Assembly: GCF_000421105.1 (NCBI RefSeq) | Contig: NZ_ATWF01000001.1 | Location: 1,499,407-1,563,406, forward strand | Direction: 5' to 3' | Length of the DNA stretch: 64,000 nucleotides | Source of the DNA: Limisalsivibrio acetivorans | Lineage (GTDB): Bacteria > Chrysiogenota > Deferribacteres > Deferribacterales > Geovibrionaceae | Shown here: positions 36,009-44,718 of the stretch, one piece after another | Layout of the letters: every line of letters starts with the position of its first letter | Position numbering within the stretch: the first letter of the stretch is position 1 | Notes under the pieces: generated by a model | The model's input: only the letters and a program-made list of their open reading frames with translations | Told to the model about the DNA's origin: nothing | Database searches by the model: none | Translations under genes and position numbers: made by a program

Positions 36009-36346
36009 ATCGCAGGGAACTTTTTAGGGAACAAAGTTCCCCGCACCCCTCAAAAACCCACCTTAATCTATCTGAATAATTTCCCGTCCATGAAAAATAT
36101 TCTGCCGTTCGAAGAAAGAGACTTCCTTCTCACTTACGCAAGCGAGCTTTCGTCCATGAAATTTTATACTAATCATGCAAATAAGGTTGATACGCAACAG
36201 GCTTCCATGGATGGAAGCCCTGAAGTGAGGAATATGAAGCTATGCTTCATATTCTGTAACGGAAGTAAGCGGAGCGAAGGCTTTGCCAAGCGAAGCGGCA
36301 ATGGAATTTCCATGGATGGAAAATTCCATAGATAAAATCAGACCAA
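36009..36346. repeat. hairpin-rich dispersed repeat, copy B
   Basis: 338 bases, direct repeat of copy A. The inner element spans 36063-36336 with inverted ends TTAATCTAT and ATAGATAAA. The 11-bp and 7-bp hairpins are preserved exactly, whereas the first inner stem and the AGCTTTC stem are disrupted by substitutions. It lacks 13 bases present in copy A near its middle. It ends about 100 bases before hemL. Confidence 0.8.
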
Positions 36347-36383
36347 GGTAAATTCCATAAATAGATTATCCCTGCACTTTCCC

Positions 36384-36412
36384 TTGTATGCATTCCCATG
36401 ATCCTTTATAAA
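36384..36412 (+). promoter_or_regulatory. promoter of the hemL-atp operon
   Basis: TTGTAT, 17-base spacer, TATAAA. Transcription would begin near 36419, about 30 bases before the hemL ATG, which is preceded by GGGAGG. Confidence 0.55.
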
Positions 36413-36449
36413 TTCATTACCTCAAAATTTAATTCATGGGAGGATTATT

Positions 36450-37718
36450 ATGGATATTTTCAAGGAATCGCTAAACTACATGCCCGGCGGTGTAAACAGT
36501 CCGGTGCGGGCTTTCGGCTCAGTAGGGGGCGACCCTGTGGTTATAGAGAGTGCGAAGGGCTCTAAGGTATACGATGTTGATGGTCAGGAGTACATCGATT
36601 ATGTAAGCTCATGGGGGCCCATGATCCTTGGCCATCGTGACGAGGATGTCTACAAAGCCATCGTGGAAACCGCAGACAAAGGCTCAAGCTTCGGCACACC
36701 CACAAAGCAGGAGCTTGATATGGCAAGGATGATAACAGAGATGGTTCCCGGCGTCGACATGGTACGCCTCGTAAGCTCCGGCACAGAGGCACTCATGAGT
36801 GCCATACGTCTTGCCAGGGCATATACCAAGCGTGACAAGATCATCAAGTTCGAAGGCTGCTACCACGGCCACTCCGACAGCCTGCTTGTTAAAGCGGGAA
36901 GCGGTGCGCTCACATTCAACCAGCCCAGCAGCCCCGGTGTACCCGAGGATTTCGCAAAACATACACTTATTGCCCAGTACAACGACCTCGCCACCGTGCG
37001 TGACCTATTCAAGGAGAACAAGGACGAGATCGCATGCGTACTTGTGGAACCTGTTGCAGGCAACATGGGGCTCGTACTCCCCGAGAAAGGTTTCCTTGAA
37101 GGACTTCGTGAACTTTGTGATGAAAACGGCGCAACACTTCTCTTCGACGAGGTTATCACCGGTTTTCGCCTCAGCTCCGGCGGCGCACAGAAGTATTACG
37201 GCGTAACTCCCGACATCACAACAATGGGTAAGATCATCGGCGGCGGTCTTCCTGTTGGTGCTTACGGTGCAAAAAAGGAACTCATGGAGATGGTTTCACC
37301 CACTGGCCCCGTATATCAGGCTGGAACCCTCGCCGGAAACCCCCTTGCCTGTGCTGCTGGTATCGCAACGCTTAAAAAGCTTAACCAGCCCGGCTTCTAT
37401 GAAAATCTTAAGTCAAAGGCTGATATACTCTGGAACGGCATGCGTGAAAACAGCGAAAAGCTTGGCCTTAAATACGCATTCAACAGCATAGAATCACTCG
37501 GTTGCCTCTTCTTCGTTGAGGGTGGTGTTCACGCTTTCAGTGACGCTGTAAAGACCGATACAGACAAGTACGCCAAGTTTTTCCACGCCATGCTTAAGAG
37601 GGGAATCGCCCTCGCCCCCGCACAGTTTGAGTGCATGTTTGTTTCTGCGGCTCACAGTGAAGCGGATATCGAAAAAACACTGGCTGCACATTACGACAGC
37701 CTCAAAGAGATTGGATGA
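36450..37718 (+). CDS. hemL: glutamate-1-semialdehyde 2,1-aminomutase
   Basis: 422 residues, full length. PLP enzyme of the C5 pathway that makes 5-aminolevulinate for heme and cobamides. Family motifs: NYMPGGVNSPVRAFGSVGG at the N-terminus, SWGPMILGH, FEGCYHGHSDSLLVKAGSG, LLFDEVITGFRL and the PLP-lysine segment TTMGKIIGGGLPVGAYGAK. First gene of a run that continues into ATP synthase genes and a multiheme cytochrome. The tetrapyrrole link to the downstream cytochrome is suggestive. The stop overlaps the next start as ATGA. Confidence 0.96.
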   Translation: MDIFKESLNYMPGGVNSPVRAFGSVGGDPVVIESAKGSKVYDVDGQEYIDYVSSWGPMILGHRDEDVYKAIVETADKGSSFGTPTKQELDMARMITEMVPGVDMVRLVSSGTEALMSAIRLARAYTKRDKIIKFEGCYHGHSDSLLVKAGSGALTFNQPSSPGVPEDFAKHTLIAQYNDLATVRDLFKENKDEIACVLVEPVAGNMGLVLPEKGFLEGLRELCDENGATLLFDEVITGFRLSSGGAQKYYGVTPDITTMGKIIGGGLPVGAYGAKKELMEMVSPTGPVYQAGTLAGNPLACAAGIATLKKLNQPGFYENLKSKADILWNGMRENSEKLGLKYAFNSIESLGCLFFVEGGVHAFSDAVKTDTDKYAKFFHAMLKRGIALAPAQFECMFVSAAHSEADIEKTLAAHYDSLKEIG

Positions 37719-38044
37719 AACTTGTAATTATCGTTTTGAACAAGACAGAACTTCTTGAAGAAGTTATCGAATATTTCGTGGAATCCGGCGTTAAGGGTGG
37801 TACAGTCGTGGACTCGGTGGGGATGGGAAAGATCTTCGCCTACGACATACCGATCTTCGCCGGCTTCCGTGATCTTATGGTGGGCACGAGAGCTAACAAT
37901 AAGACTATCCTCACCACCATAGACGATGCCCTTGCGGAGGACTTCATGGAGGGGCTCGACAGGATCATCCATTTCGACGAGCCCGGAACAGGGGTAGCCT
38001 TCCTTCAGGATATCCATAAAACCTACGGACTTTCAGGGAGATAA
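37715..38044 (+). CDS. P-II-like small protein
   Basis: 109 residues of alternating beta and alpha elements resembling the P-II/ferredoxin-like fold (KLVIIVLNKTELLEEVIEYF; GGTVVDSVGMGKIF). P-II-like proteins usually form trimers and sense nucleotides or metabolites. The exact subfamily is not recognised, and the T-loop modification Tyr of GlnB is not evident. It overlaps hemL by 4 nt and precedes atpZ by 6 nt, so it belongs to the operon. Confidence 0.6.
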   Translation: MKLVIIVLNKTELLEEVIEYFVESGVKGGTVVDSVGMGKIFAYDIPIFAGFRDLMVGTRANNKTILTTIDDALAEDFMEGLDRIIHFDEPGTGVAFLQDIHKTYGLSGR

Positions 38045-38050
38045 ACAGGA

Positions 38051-38296
38051 ATGCTGAATAAGGATAAAGAGAGCAAAACCAAGAAGGCGGACAAGCTTCT
38101 GCACGCCAGTTCAATTGGAATGTCCTTTGTTTTCAGTATAGTTATAGGAACGGGGATGGGAGTCTGGCTGGACAGCACCTTCGGTACAAAACCGTATCTT
38201 ACTCTGATATTCATGGTTTTAGGTATCGCCGCAGGATTCAAAAATATGTTTTATTTCATGCGCAAGGCTGGGCTGTTCGATGAAGACAGCGAATAA
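38051..38296 (+). CDS. atpZ: AtpZ/AtpI-family ATP synthase accessory protein
   Basis: 81 residues with two membrane helices (about 20-40 and 48-68) separated by a short loop (DSTFGTKPYL). It belongs to the AtpZ/AtpI family of small proteins found before Fo genes and implicated in c-ring assembly or Mg2+ handling. It overlaps the next gene by 17 nt. Confidence 0.85.
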   Translation: MLNKDKESKTKKADKLLHASSIGMSFVFSIVIGTGMGVWLDSTFGTKPYLTLIFMVLGIAAGFKNMFYFMRKAGLFDEDSE

Positions 38297-38633
38297 AATT
38301 TTCATTATATCGTTGATCTTTTTTCTTATATTGTATACAGTATGCAGGTTCAAGCTGGGAATAGAATTAGCAACCGGGGTTCTATACGGCTACATATTGG
38401 CTGTATTGAACTTTTACGCCCTCGCCCGCAAAGTCACTGGAATGCTTGAAGGGGGTTCCTTCGGGTTTGCAGTCCTGAACTCTCAAATCAGGCTGCTTAT
38501 CACTGGCGCAATCCTCTGGGCTGCCATTGAATTTTACGGTGCGAACGTGGTCGGACTGCTCGTTGGGCTCTCCATAATACCCATTAGTATACCGGCGGTT
38601 GTGTTATATAAAAGCTTTCGGGAGAACGACTAA
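38280..38633 (+). CDS. atpI: ATP synthase protein I (AtpI-like)
   Basis: 117 residues with four membrane helices, matching the ATP-synt_I family (GVLYGYILAVLNFYALARKV; INSQIRLL-like LNSQIRLLITGAILWAAIEF). Such proteins assist assembly of the c-ring. Its stop overlaps the atpB start (TAATG). Confidence 0.85.
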   Translation: MKTANKIFIISLIFFLILYTVCRFKLGIELATGVLYGYILAVLNFYALARKVTGMLEGGSFGFAVLNSQIRLLITGAILWAAIEFYGANVVGLLVGLSIIPISIPAVVLYKSFREND

Positions 38634-39304
38634 TGCAACACCCACTTAACATTTCCATGTTGCTGCCCATGGGTATATCGCATACCTATTGGCATGTCAT
38701 CATGACCTTTATCGTACTTTTACTAACTCTCCTTCTCGGAACCATGGCCATGCGTGCCAGTAGTGAGGTTCCCGGAAGAGGCCAGAATGTCTTTGAACTG
38801 CTGGTCGGCGGTGTTTACAACATGGGTGTGGACATCATGGGAGAAGAGGGAAGGCCCTACGTACCCCTCATTTTCGGAATCGGAGTATACGTCCTATTTT
38901 CAAACTGGATGGGACTCGTACCCGGATTCCTTGCCCCCACGTCAAACCTTAACACCACCATTGCACCTGCCGTTGTGGTTTTTCTTACCTATCAGTTCAT
39001 CGGCTTCAGAAAACACGGTGCGGGCTATATCAAGCATTTCATGGGCCCTGTGGCTCTGCTTGCGCCCCTTATGTTCGTTATCGAGGTTATCGGCCACCTT
39101 GCTAGGCCCCTTTCGCTCTCCATGCGTCTCTTCGGTAACATCTTCGGTGAGGATCTGGTAATCATCATCCTTTTCATGCTGGTTCCCTACATTGTACCTC
39201 TGCCGATGTTTTTTCTCGGTCTTTTCACAGGCGCCCTTCAGGCGTATGTGTTTATGATGCTCTCAATGATCTATATCAGTGGTGCACTTGAAGAAGCACA
39301 CTAG
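38633..39304 (+). CDS. atpB: ATP synthase Fo subunit a
   Basis: 223 residues, five to six membrane helices. The essential Arg is in the conserved LSLSMRLFGNIFGEDL segment. GALQAYVFMMLSMIYI near the end is also a family hallmark. It forms the half-channels next to the c-ring. As in other lineages with split operons, the b, delta and F1 subunits are not here. Confidence 0.96.
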   Translation: MQHPLNISMLLPMGISHTYWHVIMTFIVLLLTLLLGTMAMRASSEVPGRGQNVFELLVGGVYNMGVDIMGEEGRPYVPLIFGIGVYVLFSNWMGLVPGFLAPTSNLNTTIAPAVVVFLTYQFIGFRKHGAGYIKHFMGPVALLAPLMFVIEVIGHLARPLSLSMRLFGNIFGEDLVIIILFMLVPYIVPLPMFFLGLFTGALQAYVFMMLSMIYISGALEEAH

Positions 39305-39331
39305 GATAAACATAACCAGGAGGAACACCAA

Positions 39332-39649
39332 ATGTCCAAAGCAGTAAGAATCGTACTTAACGTAGTAGCAGTAATGGCTCTTTTCTCAGTGAGCGCTTTC
39401 GCAGCAGAGAACGGCGGCGAAACCTACAAGTGGGCTCACTACATCGCAGCAGGCTTCGGTATGGGTATCGCAGCATTCGGTACCGGTATGGGACAGGGTA
39501 AAGCTATCAGCAGCGCAGTTGAAGGTATTTCCAGAAACCCTAGCGCTTCCGGTAAAATCTCCACTACCATGATTATCGGTCTTGCACTTATCGAGTCACT
39601 CGCTATCTACGCCCTCGTTGTAGCACTTATCCTGCTCTTCGTGGTTTAA
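39332..39649 (+). CDS. atpE: ATP synthase Fo subunit c with an N-terminal signal-like extension
   Basis: 105 residues. About 24 N-terminal residues form a cleavable signal-like segment ([14 protein letters not shown]) before the two-helix hairpin. The ion site reads Gln55 in MGQGK on helix 1 and Glu88-Ser89...Tyr93 in IESLAIY on helix 2. Gln, Glu-Ser and Tyr match the ligands of Na+-binding c-rings, but Thr51 replaces the Pro of the Na+-type PxxxQ motif, so the coupling ion is undecided. Strong AGGAGG ribosome site, as needed for a multicopy subunit, and a terminator follows. Confidence 0.96.
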   Translation: MSKAVRIVLNVVAVMALFSVSAFAAENGGETYKWAHYIAAGFGMGIAAFGTGMGQGKAISSAVEGISRNPSASGKISTTMIIGLALIESLAIYALVVALILLFVV

Positions 39650-39664
39650 TCAAGGCTTTAATCA

Positions 39665-39696
39665 GGGGCTTCCCAGCGGGGAGCCCCTTTGTTTGT
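39665..39696 (+). terminator. terminator after atpE
   Basis: GGGGCTTCCC and GGGGAGCCCC pair (one G-U) around AGC, followed by TTTGTTTGTT. It lies between atpE and the cytochrome gene and may be partial, giving lower expression downstream. Confidence 0.85.
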
Positions 39697-39715
39697 TATT
39701 TTCTAGGAGGCTGTT

Positions 39716-41227
39716 ATGTGGCGGAAACTAAAGGAATTCAGCCGTAAGGATCCTCTCATATTTGTTCTGGCTATTGTTTTTATTGTAACTGCCGGAGCTG
39801 TGGGCGGAGTGCAGATAATGCATATGACCAGTACGGCAAAGTTCTGTAGAACTTGTCATCCCGAGGAACATGTTGGAGTCTTGGGCGAATACTACACTTG
39901 GGATAAGAACATCCACAGCAAGGTTGATGTAAGCTGCCTTGACTGTCACGGCGAACCCGGAGTAATGGGTTACCTTTACGCACACGTTGTTGCAGGCACA
40001 AAAAGCCTGGTTTATGAGGTTTTCGCTTCAGAGGAAACGAAGATCGAAATGCTCACCCATGCTGCCAGCGATCCCCATGCAGCGGAGCATGCCGCACCTG
40101 ATGAGACCTGTCTCTTCTGTCATACGGATAAATACAATGAAAAATTCCGCAGAGAGAACATCATGTCCATCGGTGCACACTTCAGACATATCGATGAAGT
40201 TTACAACCCCGATTACAGAGAATCCTACGGTATGCCCGACATACTCTCCGACGGCGTGACCGGCGGTGTCGAGCCTAACCATAAAGTACATACAGAAGAT
40301 GCCGGCCTTGTCTGTGCAGAATGCCACCTCGGCGTTGCACACGGCGGCGAACTCTACAATCGTCCCGAAATGGACACATGTTTCGAGTGCCACGATGAGG
40401 TCCGGGCGGAGTATGAAACCATACCTGCAAACGAAGACTGTGCCGCGTGCCACACCATGAACGAAGAGGTTCAGAACGGGACACTTGTTGAGGGCGTGGA
40501 AGAGCTTCCCTGGTATATGGCAAGCCTTGAATGCGGTGACTGCCACATGGATGCCTACACTCCCCCCAACTCCGACGGATGTATAAACTGTCACGGAGAT
40601 GCCTTCTACGGCCAGATGCTCTTCGATATCCAAAAGGACTATGAAGAGAAGCTTAAAGCTCTTAACAAGAGATACAAGCCCCTCTTTGAGCAGAGAGAGC
40701 ATATGGAGCCCGGCAGAATGGCTATATTTAACGAATACAACGATATCGTGAAGATCCTTCAGAGAGAAGGTTCCAAGGGTGTACATAACCCAGAGTACTT
40801 CGACATGCTCTTCGAAAAAGCCGCAGAGCTTGAGGAAGAGATCCACAACTGGACAGTTCCCGTTGAGGACAAACTTCTTCCCCATGCTGATCAGCAGGCT
40901 ATGCACGAAGAAGAGGAGAAGGAGGAGGAGCCCGCAGGACCGATCAACTCTCCCGAGCACATGGAGATTGTGGAGGCTGTGGACACCATAAATCTTGCCG
41001 AAAGATACGTTGCAGACCCCTCAAAGCCAGCTGTTATATTCCAGCACAAGATGCACGCAGAGAACCTTGCATGTACCGAGTGCCACGCCGAGCCTGAAAT
41101 GGGCACACTCAAGGTAGAGATTGGAGAGGTTAAGGGGATGAAGAACGCATTCCACGATAAACTCTGCATCGACTGCCACAAGGAAAGAAGAGTGAGCAGA
41201 TCCTGCAACACATGCCACGCTAAATAA
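39716..41227 (+). CDS. membrane-anchored 11-heme c-type cytochrome
   Basis: 503 residues with one N-terminal membrane helix (about 13-32) followed by a NapC/NirT-like opening (STAKFCRTCHPEE, then VDVSCLDCHGEP). Eleven CxxCH motifs are present: CRTCH, CLDCH, CLFCH, CAECH, CFECH, CAACH, CGDCH, CINCH, CTECH, CIDCH and CNTCH. A heme-free region of about 150 residues, highly charged and helical (KDYEEKLKALNKRYKPLFEQ), separates hemes 8 and 9. It probably carries electrons from the quinol pool into periplasmic acceptors. The substrate is unknown. A terminator follows the gene. Confidence 0.92.
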   Translation: MWRKLKEFSRKDPLIFVLAIVFIVTAGAVGGVQIMHMTSTAKFCRTCHPEEHVGVLGEYYTWDKNIHSKVDVSCLDCHGEPGVMGYLYAHVVAGTKSLVYEVFASEETKIEMLTHAASDPHAAEHAAPDETCLFCHTDKYNEKFRRENIMSIGAHFRHIDEVYNPDYRESYGMPDILSDGVTGGVEPNHKVHTEDAGLVCAECHLGVAHGGELYNRPEMDTCFECHDEVRAEYETIPANEDCAACHTMNEEVQNGTLVEGVEELPWYMASLECGDCHMDAYTPPNSDGCINCHGDAFYGQMLFDIQKDYEEKLKALNKRYKPLFEQREHMEPGRMAIFNEYNDIVKILQREGSKGVHNPEYFDMLFEKAAELEEEIHNWTVPVEDKLLPHADQQAMHEEEEKEEEPAGPINSPEHMEIVEAVDTINLAERYVADPSKPAVIFQHKMHAENLACTECHAEPEMGTLKVEIGEVKGMKNAFHDKLCIDCHKERRVSRSCNTCHAK

Positions 41228-41253
41228 CTTTCTTTAACAATTAATAACTTAAG

Positions 41254-41282
41254 GGCGGCTCATTAAGAGCCGCCTTTTTTTT
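41254..41282 (+). terminator. terminator after the 11-heme cytochrome gene
   Basis: GGCGGCTC/GAGCCGCC with a 5-base loop, followed by eight T residues. Confidence 0.93.
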
Positions 41283-41464
41283 GTTTATAATCGGTAAAAA
41301 TCATTACGTTTACCCATCTGCTCAATATATTATGCCTTAGAAATAATGAGTTACAGGTGTACTATAATTCGCTCTAAAGCGAGTGTTCTTAACCTTGGTT
41401 TAACTTGCCACATATTCGATTAAATGATAGATTAAATGATAATTTTTGAATATAGGGGTTCTGA

Positions 41465-42673
41465 ATGGGATTTTTCAGCGGTAGAAATAACGATGAAAGG
41501 GATGTACTGAGAGATATTATCAGAGAAGAGCTTGAGAAGGGCTTTTTCATTACCGATGATAATGTGGAGAAGACAATAAATGAAGGCTCTGCAAAGGAGC
41601 TTGCAGGTCTTTTCAGGGATATTAAGCAATCCGAGGCAGATTTCTTTAAAGCCCCCCTCAACGACTTCCCTTCGGCTGTTTTTGCCGTTAACCCGAAGAG
41701 GCGGTTTCTTTACTACAACAATGTACTCCTTGACATGATAGGTTGGTCCGCCTCTGAGGTAGAACAAGTGGAAGGGCCGGCGGATGCTGGTCGCATGTTC
41801 TCACCAAACGACCCTACAGACTGTCAGGTCTGCAAAACTGTTAAGTATTTTGAGGATGAAGGACATTCCGGTTCAAAGGAAGCACAGGTAACCAGCAGAA
41901 ACGGTCATGTGATACCCGTGTTTGTAACTGTAGTACCCATATTCAAAAACGGACAGCTCTCCCACACCTTTGGCTTTGTACAGAGTCGTGAGGAGGAGTT
42001 TGAGCGCAGGCGTGAATACATGATGCAGGAGTCTGCCCCCATAATCGCAGCCCTTGAACAGATCGCAAACAGGAACATCACCGAAGAGCTCCACCTTAGT
42101 GAAGACAGCGAGCTGAAACAGCTTGAGGAGCCGGTTAATCAGATAGTGCACAACCTGAACGAAATACTTTCTGCAATCAATGAATCCTCCGCCTCCGCCT
42201 CCGATCTCTCCTCAAAGATAAACAGTGATGTGGACATAATGACAATGTGGCATGAGAACGACTTCGTATCGGGTCTCGGCTCCCTTGAGGAGATAAGCAA
42301 CGCTCTGGAATCCTCCTCTGCTGAGATTGAGGGGATCGTCGGGCTTATCAAGGATATAGCTGATCAAACTAATCTGCTTGCGCTAAACGCCTCCATCGAG
42401 GCTGCAAGGGCTGGTGAGATGGGAAGGGGCTTTGCTGTGGTTGCAGACGAGGTAAGGAAACTCGCCGAGCGTAGTCAGGCATCCACGAGCGAGATATCCG
42501 ACATCATCTCAAGCATAAGAGGGAAGGCGATTACCATGGTGGAGAACGTGGAGAACTCCAAGGAGCAGGGTGAGAAGCTCAAGGACTACTTCGACAGCAT
42601 CCAGGGGAACTGCCGGAATATCGATGAGGCAACCTCAAAGCTGAACTCCTACCTTGAGGAATTCAGCTTCTAA
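41465..42673 (+). CDS. soluble methyl-accepting chemotaxis protein with PAS domain
   Basis: 402 residues, no membrane helix. A short coiled N-terminus precedes a PAS domain (about 65-175) that contains Cys120 and Cys123 ([10 protein letters not shown]). A shortened MCP signalling domain follows, with the conserved hairpin tip [21 protein letters not shown] and [16 protein letters not shown]. It should sense a cytoplasmic or redox cue and signal to CheA. The signalling domain is short and the C-terminus lacks a CheR-tether pentapeptide. ATG at 41465 behind AGGGG. Confidence 0.9.
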   Translation: MGFFSGRNNDERDVLRDIIREELEKGFFITDDNVEKTINEGSAKELAGLFRDIKQSEADFFKAPLNDFPSAVFAVNPKRRFLYYNNVLLDMIGWSASEVEQVEGPADAGRMFSPNDPTDCQVCKTVKYFEDEGHSGSKEAQVTSRNGHVIPVFVTVVPIFKNGQLSHTFGFVQSREEEFERRREYMMQESAPIIAALEQIANRNITEELHLSEDSELKQLEEPVNQIVHNLNEILSAINESSASASDLSSKINSDVDIMTMWHENDFVSGLGSLEEISNALESSSAEIEGIVGLIKDIADQTNLLALNASIEAARAGEMGRGFAVVADEVRKLAERSQASTSEISDIISSIRGKAITMVENVENSKEQGEKLKDYFDSIQGNCRNIDEATSKLNSYLEEFSF

Positions 42674-42678
42674 GGTAT

Positions 42679-42855
42679 TTACAGACCTGCAAAAAGCGGT
42701 GCAAGAGCGAGAACAGCAAAGCCGGAGACGATGAGCCAGAAAGAGTTCAGAGATACTCCGGATATGCTCACTATATTAAATTCCATAAGTAGCCCGAGAA
42801 CCCCAAGAAAGGTTCCTAGAAGCCATGTGATAAACTTAGGTGCGGTAAGTTTCAT
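42679..42855 (-). CDS. 58-residue membrane protein
   Basis: Small gene on the minus strand: ATG 42855 with a strong GGGGGGAG ribosome site six bases upstream, stop at 42679. The product begins MKLTAPKFITWLLGTFLGVL and has two hydrophobic helices (about 8-26 and 36-56) separated by a short loop. It converges on the chemoreceptor gene with a 5-base gap. No family recognised, though small two-helix proteins of this type are common near energy-metabolism genes. Confidence 0.7.
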   Translation of the reverse strand: MKLTAPKFITWLLGTFLGVLGLLMEFNIVSISGVSLNSFWLIVSGFAVLALAPLFAGL

Positions 42856-42982
42856 TATCTCCCCCCGTATTTTTTAGCGCCCTATTCTATTCGGCTTAAG
42901 GGGCTCTTTCAACAGTTTTAAAACAGATGTACCCCATCCATATAAAAAAATAGATTTTCTTCACGCCGAACATTATGTATAA

Positions 42983-43762
42983 ATGCCCATGGTCAGAAAA
43001 TTCGCCGTACTACTAACAATTTTTCTTATCGCTTCTTTTTCCTATGCAGAGCAGAGGATTATAAGCCTTGCGCCTAACATCACCGAGATCCTGTACGCCC
43101 TAGGCGCTGGTGAAAAGGTGGCGGGGGTTACCGAATTCTGCAACTATCCCCTGGAGGCGGCTCAAAAACCGAGTGTGGGTGGATACAGCAGACCCAGCCT
43201 TGAGAAGGTTCTGAGCCTGAATCCTGACTATGTACTCGGCATGCGTGAGGGATACACCAAGGCCCTCAAGGAGAAGCTGGACAGCCTTGGGATAAAGAAC
43301 CGGTTCTTCAAGGCGGATAACCTTGGCGAGATCCTGAATATGATTGATGAGATCGCCGGAATAACCGGAACCGACCATTCCGATGTTATCCAGCCTATAC
43401 TCAAAACCTTCCGCAGTAAGCCGGAGGAGACCGTTCAGGGGCTTTATCTGGTGTCCACGGACCCCGTTTTCGCAGTTGGCGCAGGAAGCTTTATCAACGA
43501 TACCATGAGCTGTGCCGGGATACGGAATCTGCTTGAGGCGAGCGGAGCGAAGTATCCTAAAACCAGCCTCGAATCGATATACAGGCTCAACCCCGATGTG
43601 ATCATAGTTCCCGGGAGCGCATCGATTAAGGAGTTTGAGGACAAGCTTGGGCGCCTTAAGCTCACCTCAAAGGTTATAAAGGTGGACGCTGACCTTTACA
43701 GCAGAGCATCCTCAAGGATAGGCAGGGCATGTCTGGATCTTCGGCAAAGACTGGCGGAATAA
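42983..43762 (+). CDS. btuF: periplasmic cobalamin-binding protein BtuF-like
   Basis: 259 residues with a Sec signal peptide (VRKFAVLLTIFLIASFSYA). The fold is the class III periplasmic binding protein (RIISLAPNITEILYALGAG; VAGVTEFCNYP; KPSVGGYSRPSLEKVLSLNP), as in BtuF and siderophore-binding proteins. B12 specificity is inferred from the cobalamin riboswitch and surface genes downstream. TATAAA at 42978-42983 would place transcription start near the second in-frame ATG (42989), so the message could be leaderless and start MVRKF. It overlaps btuC by 34 nt. Confidence 0.85.
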   Translation: MPMVRKFAVLLTIFLIASFSYAEQRIISLAPNITEILYALGAGEKVAGVTEFCNYPLEAAQKPSVGGYSRPSLEKVLSLNPDYVLGMREGYTKALKEKLDSLGIKNRFFKADNLGEILNMIDEIAGITGTDHSDVIQPILKTFRSKPEETVQGLYLVSTDPVFAVGAGSFINDTMSCAGIRNLLEASGAKYPKTSLESIYRLNPDVIIVPGSASIKEFEDKLGRLKLTSKVIKVDADLYSRASSRIGRACLDLRQRLAE

Positions 43763-44718
43763 CCCCCACACGCCTCACAATCCTTTTTTTGATACTCTCA
43801 GCCCTATCTTTTGCCGGGTGCTGGCTCGCACTCTCCTTCGGAGGGGAATTCATACCCCCACACAGGATCGCTGACGGCGGAATAATAATTTCAAAGCTCA
43901 GAGTACCACGCATTATGGCGGATTTCATGGTGGGCGGCGGCCTGTCCATTGTGGGACTCGCCTTCCAGACCTATTTCCGAAACCCGCTGGCTGAGCCTTT
44001 TACACTCGGCATATCGGGTGGAGCAGCCGTGGGTGTGGTTTTGGCAATGCTCATCGGGGCGGAGTTCATCTTTGCAAGGCAGATATTCAGCTTCGCCTTT
44101 GCCGCATTAACGGTTTTCGCTGTCTACGGCTTTTCCGGGAGGTTCCGCAGTTTCAGCCCATCGACACTTATACTAGGCGGAGTTGGGCTTAACTTTCTGT
44201 TCTCCGCCGTGATATCCCTTGTTAATTCTGTCATGAGCGAGCACTTCACAAAGAACCTCGTACTCTGGTACATGGGGGATACAACCCTTGTGGGATTTAA
44301 TTCTGCGGTGATATCTCTAATAGCCGTATCCCTGCTCAGCCTGCTTCTGTATCTCGATTCCGCCCGCCTTAACATATATACCCTTGGTGATGAAACGGCT
44401 GTGAACTCCGGGATAAGTGTAACCAGTCTGGGTAAGCGCATATTTCTCACCGGCTCGGCTATAACAGCCATAAGCGTCAGCCTATGCGGCTCCATCGGCT
44501 TTGTGGGGATCGTGGTTCCGCATATTATCAAACGCTTCACAGGGGGGGACCACCGCATATCCATGCCCTTCGCCTTCTTTATGGGTGGTCTCTTTGTGGC
44601 TGTGACAGATACCTTCTTCAAAACGGTTTTCTTCCCCGTTGAGGTTCCCGTGGGTGCTGTTACTGCTCTCATCGGTGCGCCTGTGTTTATCCGTGTGCTC
44701 AGGAGGGAGGTTCTGTGA
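43729..44718 (+). CDS. btuC: cobalamin ABC transporter permease BtuC-like
   Basis: 329 residues of the FecCD/BtuC family with about nine to ten membrane helices. Hallmarks are the RVPRIMADFMVGGGLSIVG-like segment near the first coupling helix, RNPLAEPFTLGISGGA, and CGSIGFVGIVVPHIIKRFTG near the ATPase contact. Imports the substrate delivered by the binding protein. The stop overlaps the btuD start by 4 nt. Confidence 0.9.
   Translation: MSGSSAKTGGITPTRLTILFLILSALSFAGCWLALSFGGEFIPPHRIADGGIIISKLRVPRIMADFMVGGGLSIVGLAFQTYFRNPLAEPFTLGISGGAAVGVVLAMLIGAEFIFARQIFSFAFAALTVFAVYGFSGRFRSFSPSTLILGGVGLNFLFSAVISLVNSVMSEHFTKNLVLWYMGDTTLVGFNSAVISLIAVSLLSLLLYLDSARLNIYTLGDETAVNSGISVTSLGKRIFLTGSAITAISVSLCGSIGFVGIVVPHIIKRFTGGDHRISMPFAFFMGGLFVAVTDTFFKTVFFPVEVPVGAVTALIGAPVFIRVLRREVL

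Noticed and set aside
35349-36335. Short ORFs of 81-87 codons in both repeat copies with similar translations
   Set aside because: The similarity follows from the DNA repeat itself. The frames cross perfect hairpins, have no ribosome sites, and the upstream part of the frame is broken in copy A.
42856-42982. A second cobalamin riboswitch before btuF
   Set aside because: The 127-base gap contains none of the riboswitch core blocks and is too short.
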